Below are positions 63,363-64,000 of a stretch of 64,000 nucleotides of DNA, piece by piece. Origin of the DNA: Bursaphelenchus xylophilus (taxonomy: Eukaryota; Nematoda; Chromadorea; Rhabditida; Aphelenchoididae); the NCBI GenBank assembly GCA_904066235.2, contig CAJFCV020000003.1, positions 12,524,001-12,588,000 of the forward strand. The letters run 5' to 3'. Under the pieces are notes generated by a model, which made no database searches, had not been told where the DNA came from, and worked only from the letters and a program-made list of their open reading frames with translations. Position 1 is the stretch's first letter. Each line of letters begins with the position of its first letter. The position numbers and the translations under genes were made by a program.

Positions 63363-64000
63363 TCTCACACCTCCACGCACACCCTCATCATGTACGTACA
63401 GGTTGTAAGCGGCGGATGCGGAGCGATCTCGGCGTCGCAACTCTACCCACAATATCTTCTACAGCGCAGTGCTCAGGATGTAGACGTCTTACACCAACTT
63501 TTCTGCTGATTATGAGGAGTTGAAGTCATCGGTCTTGCGAGAGAAATGACAACGAAAAATTATGGAGGGCGGGAAATGAGAGGCACAACAACTGCATAGA
63601 AGATACGACCATCTTACGACAAATTCACCTCGGCGAGAGATAGACTGGGCACTAGGAATGGCACAGGCAAGTTATCTCTCATCCACTTTCGCTATCCGTT
63701 CATCGTATCTCTATAAATCGTCGTATCCTCACCCATGCAATATTGCACATGACTTTTTTTATGAGCAAAAAGTGATATTTTGTCCAGAAAATCGCCCAGC
63801 TTTACTTGAGCTTTCATATGCAACATTGCAAATTCATGGTATACCTATATCTATCTATGAGTTCACCAACGCCTTTGTTACCTTTCCCTTTCATAGTAAC
63901 TTATCCAATCACGTTCACAATTCCTCTCAAGGAGACTTTCGCACCAAAATCGTTGTAAAAACAAGTTCATAGAGCCACTAAAATCTTGATCCTCACAAAT
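63363..64000. other. Downstream flank of the innexin gene
   Basis: No further exon recognised. The 104-codon frame at 63658-63972 is unsupported. It may contain the innexin 3' UTR, but no clear AATAAA was seen. Confidence 0.35.

Overview
This is a repeat-dense, gene-poor window of animal nuclear DNA, most likely from a nematode. The reasons are a complete UNC-7/UNC-9-type innexin gene, several introns of about 40-60 bp with TTTCAG-like acceptors, start codons 2-6 bases after a strong 3' splice acceptor (the layout expected for spliced-leader trans-splicing), and a Ty3/gypsy retrotransposon next to many small foldback elements. I cannot name the species. There are no prokaryotic operons, rRNA genes or CRISPR arrays.

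Layout. 1-1.8 kb: 298-bp tandem repeats plus an inverted copy. 2.5-7.6 kb: a palindrome array, a small tandem duplication, and a GC-rich hAT-like element with an 8-bp target duplication (4724-5552). 7.76-11.96 kb: a very young, structurally complete LTR retrotransposon whose open polyprotein lacks the integrase core. 12.9-13.4 kb: a two-exon gene for a 110-residue protein made of two copies of one module. 14.1-14.5 kb: a probable two-exon minus-strand gene fragment. 15.26-18.07 kb: a nine-exon gene for a 727-residue secreted mucin-like, Cys-rich protein. 18.9-24.2 kb (minus): an atypical Rho-family GTPase with damaged nucleotide-binding motifs, a CAAX end and two candidate alternative first exons. 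25-60 kb: mostly repeats with a few orphan exons (27.8-28.4 plus; 38.1-38.3, 42.6-43.2 and 44.2-44.4 minus). 61.0-63.4 kb: the innexin gene.

The non-coding part is dominated by four things. (i) About 25 copies of a ~150-bp Tc1/mariner-like MITE ending in TCAGTCTGTCGGG; a paralogous empty site inside this window shows its TA target duplication. (ii) An 11-bp palindrome, TGCACNGTGCA, repeated well over 100 times in arrays with ~30-bp spacing, often inside foldback elements that sit between copies of the MITE. (iii) Long imperfect palindromes, up to 2.3 kb. (iv) Further elements with terminal inverted repeats, some nested in one another. The palindrome arrays are the best candidate for something undescribed. 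They also create long spurious open frames, because their period is close to a multiple of three.

The genes show no common pathway: cell-cell channel (innexin), signalling (Rho-like), secreted or cuticle/gut-surface protein (mucin-like). Mobile elements lie in introns of at least two of them and account for much of the intron length.
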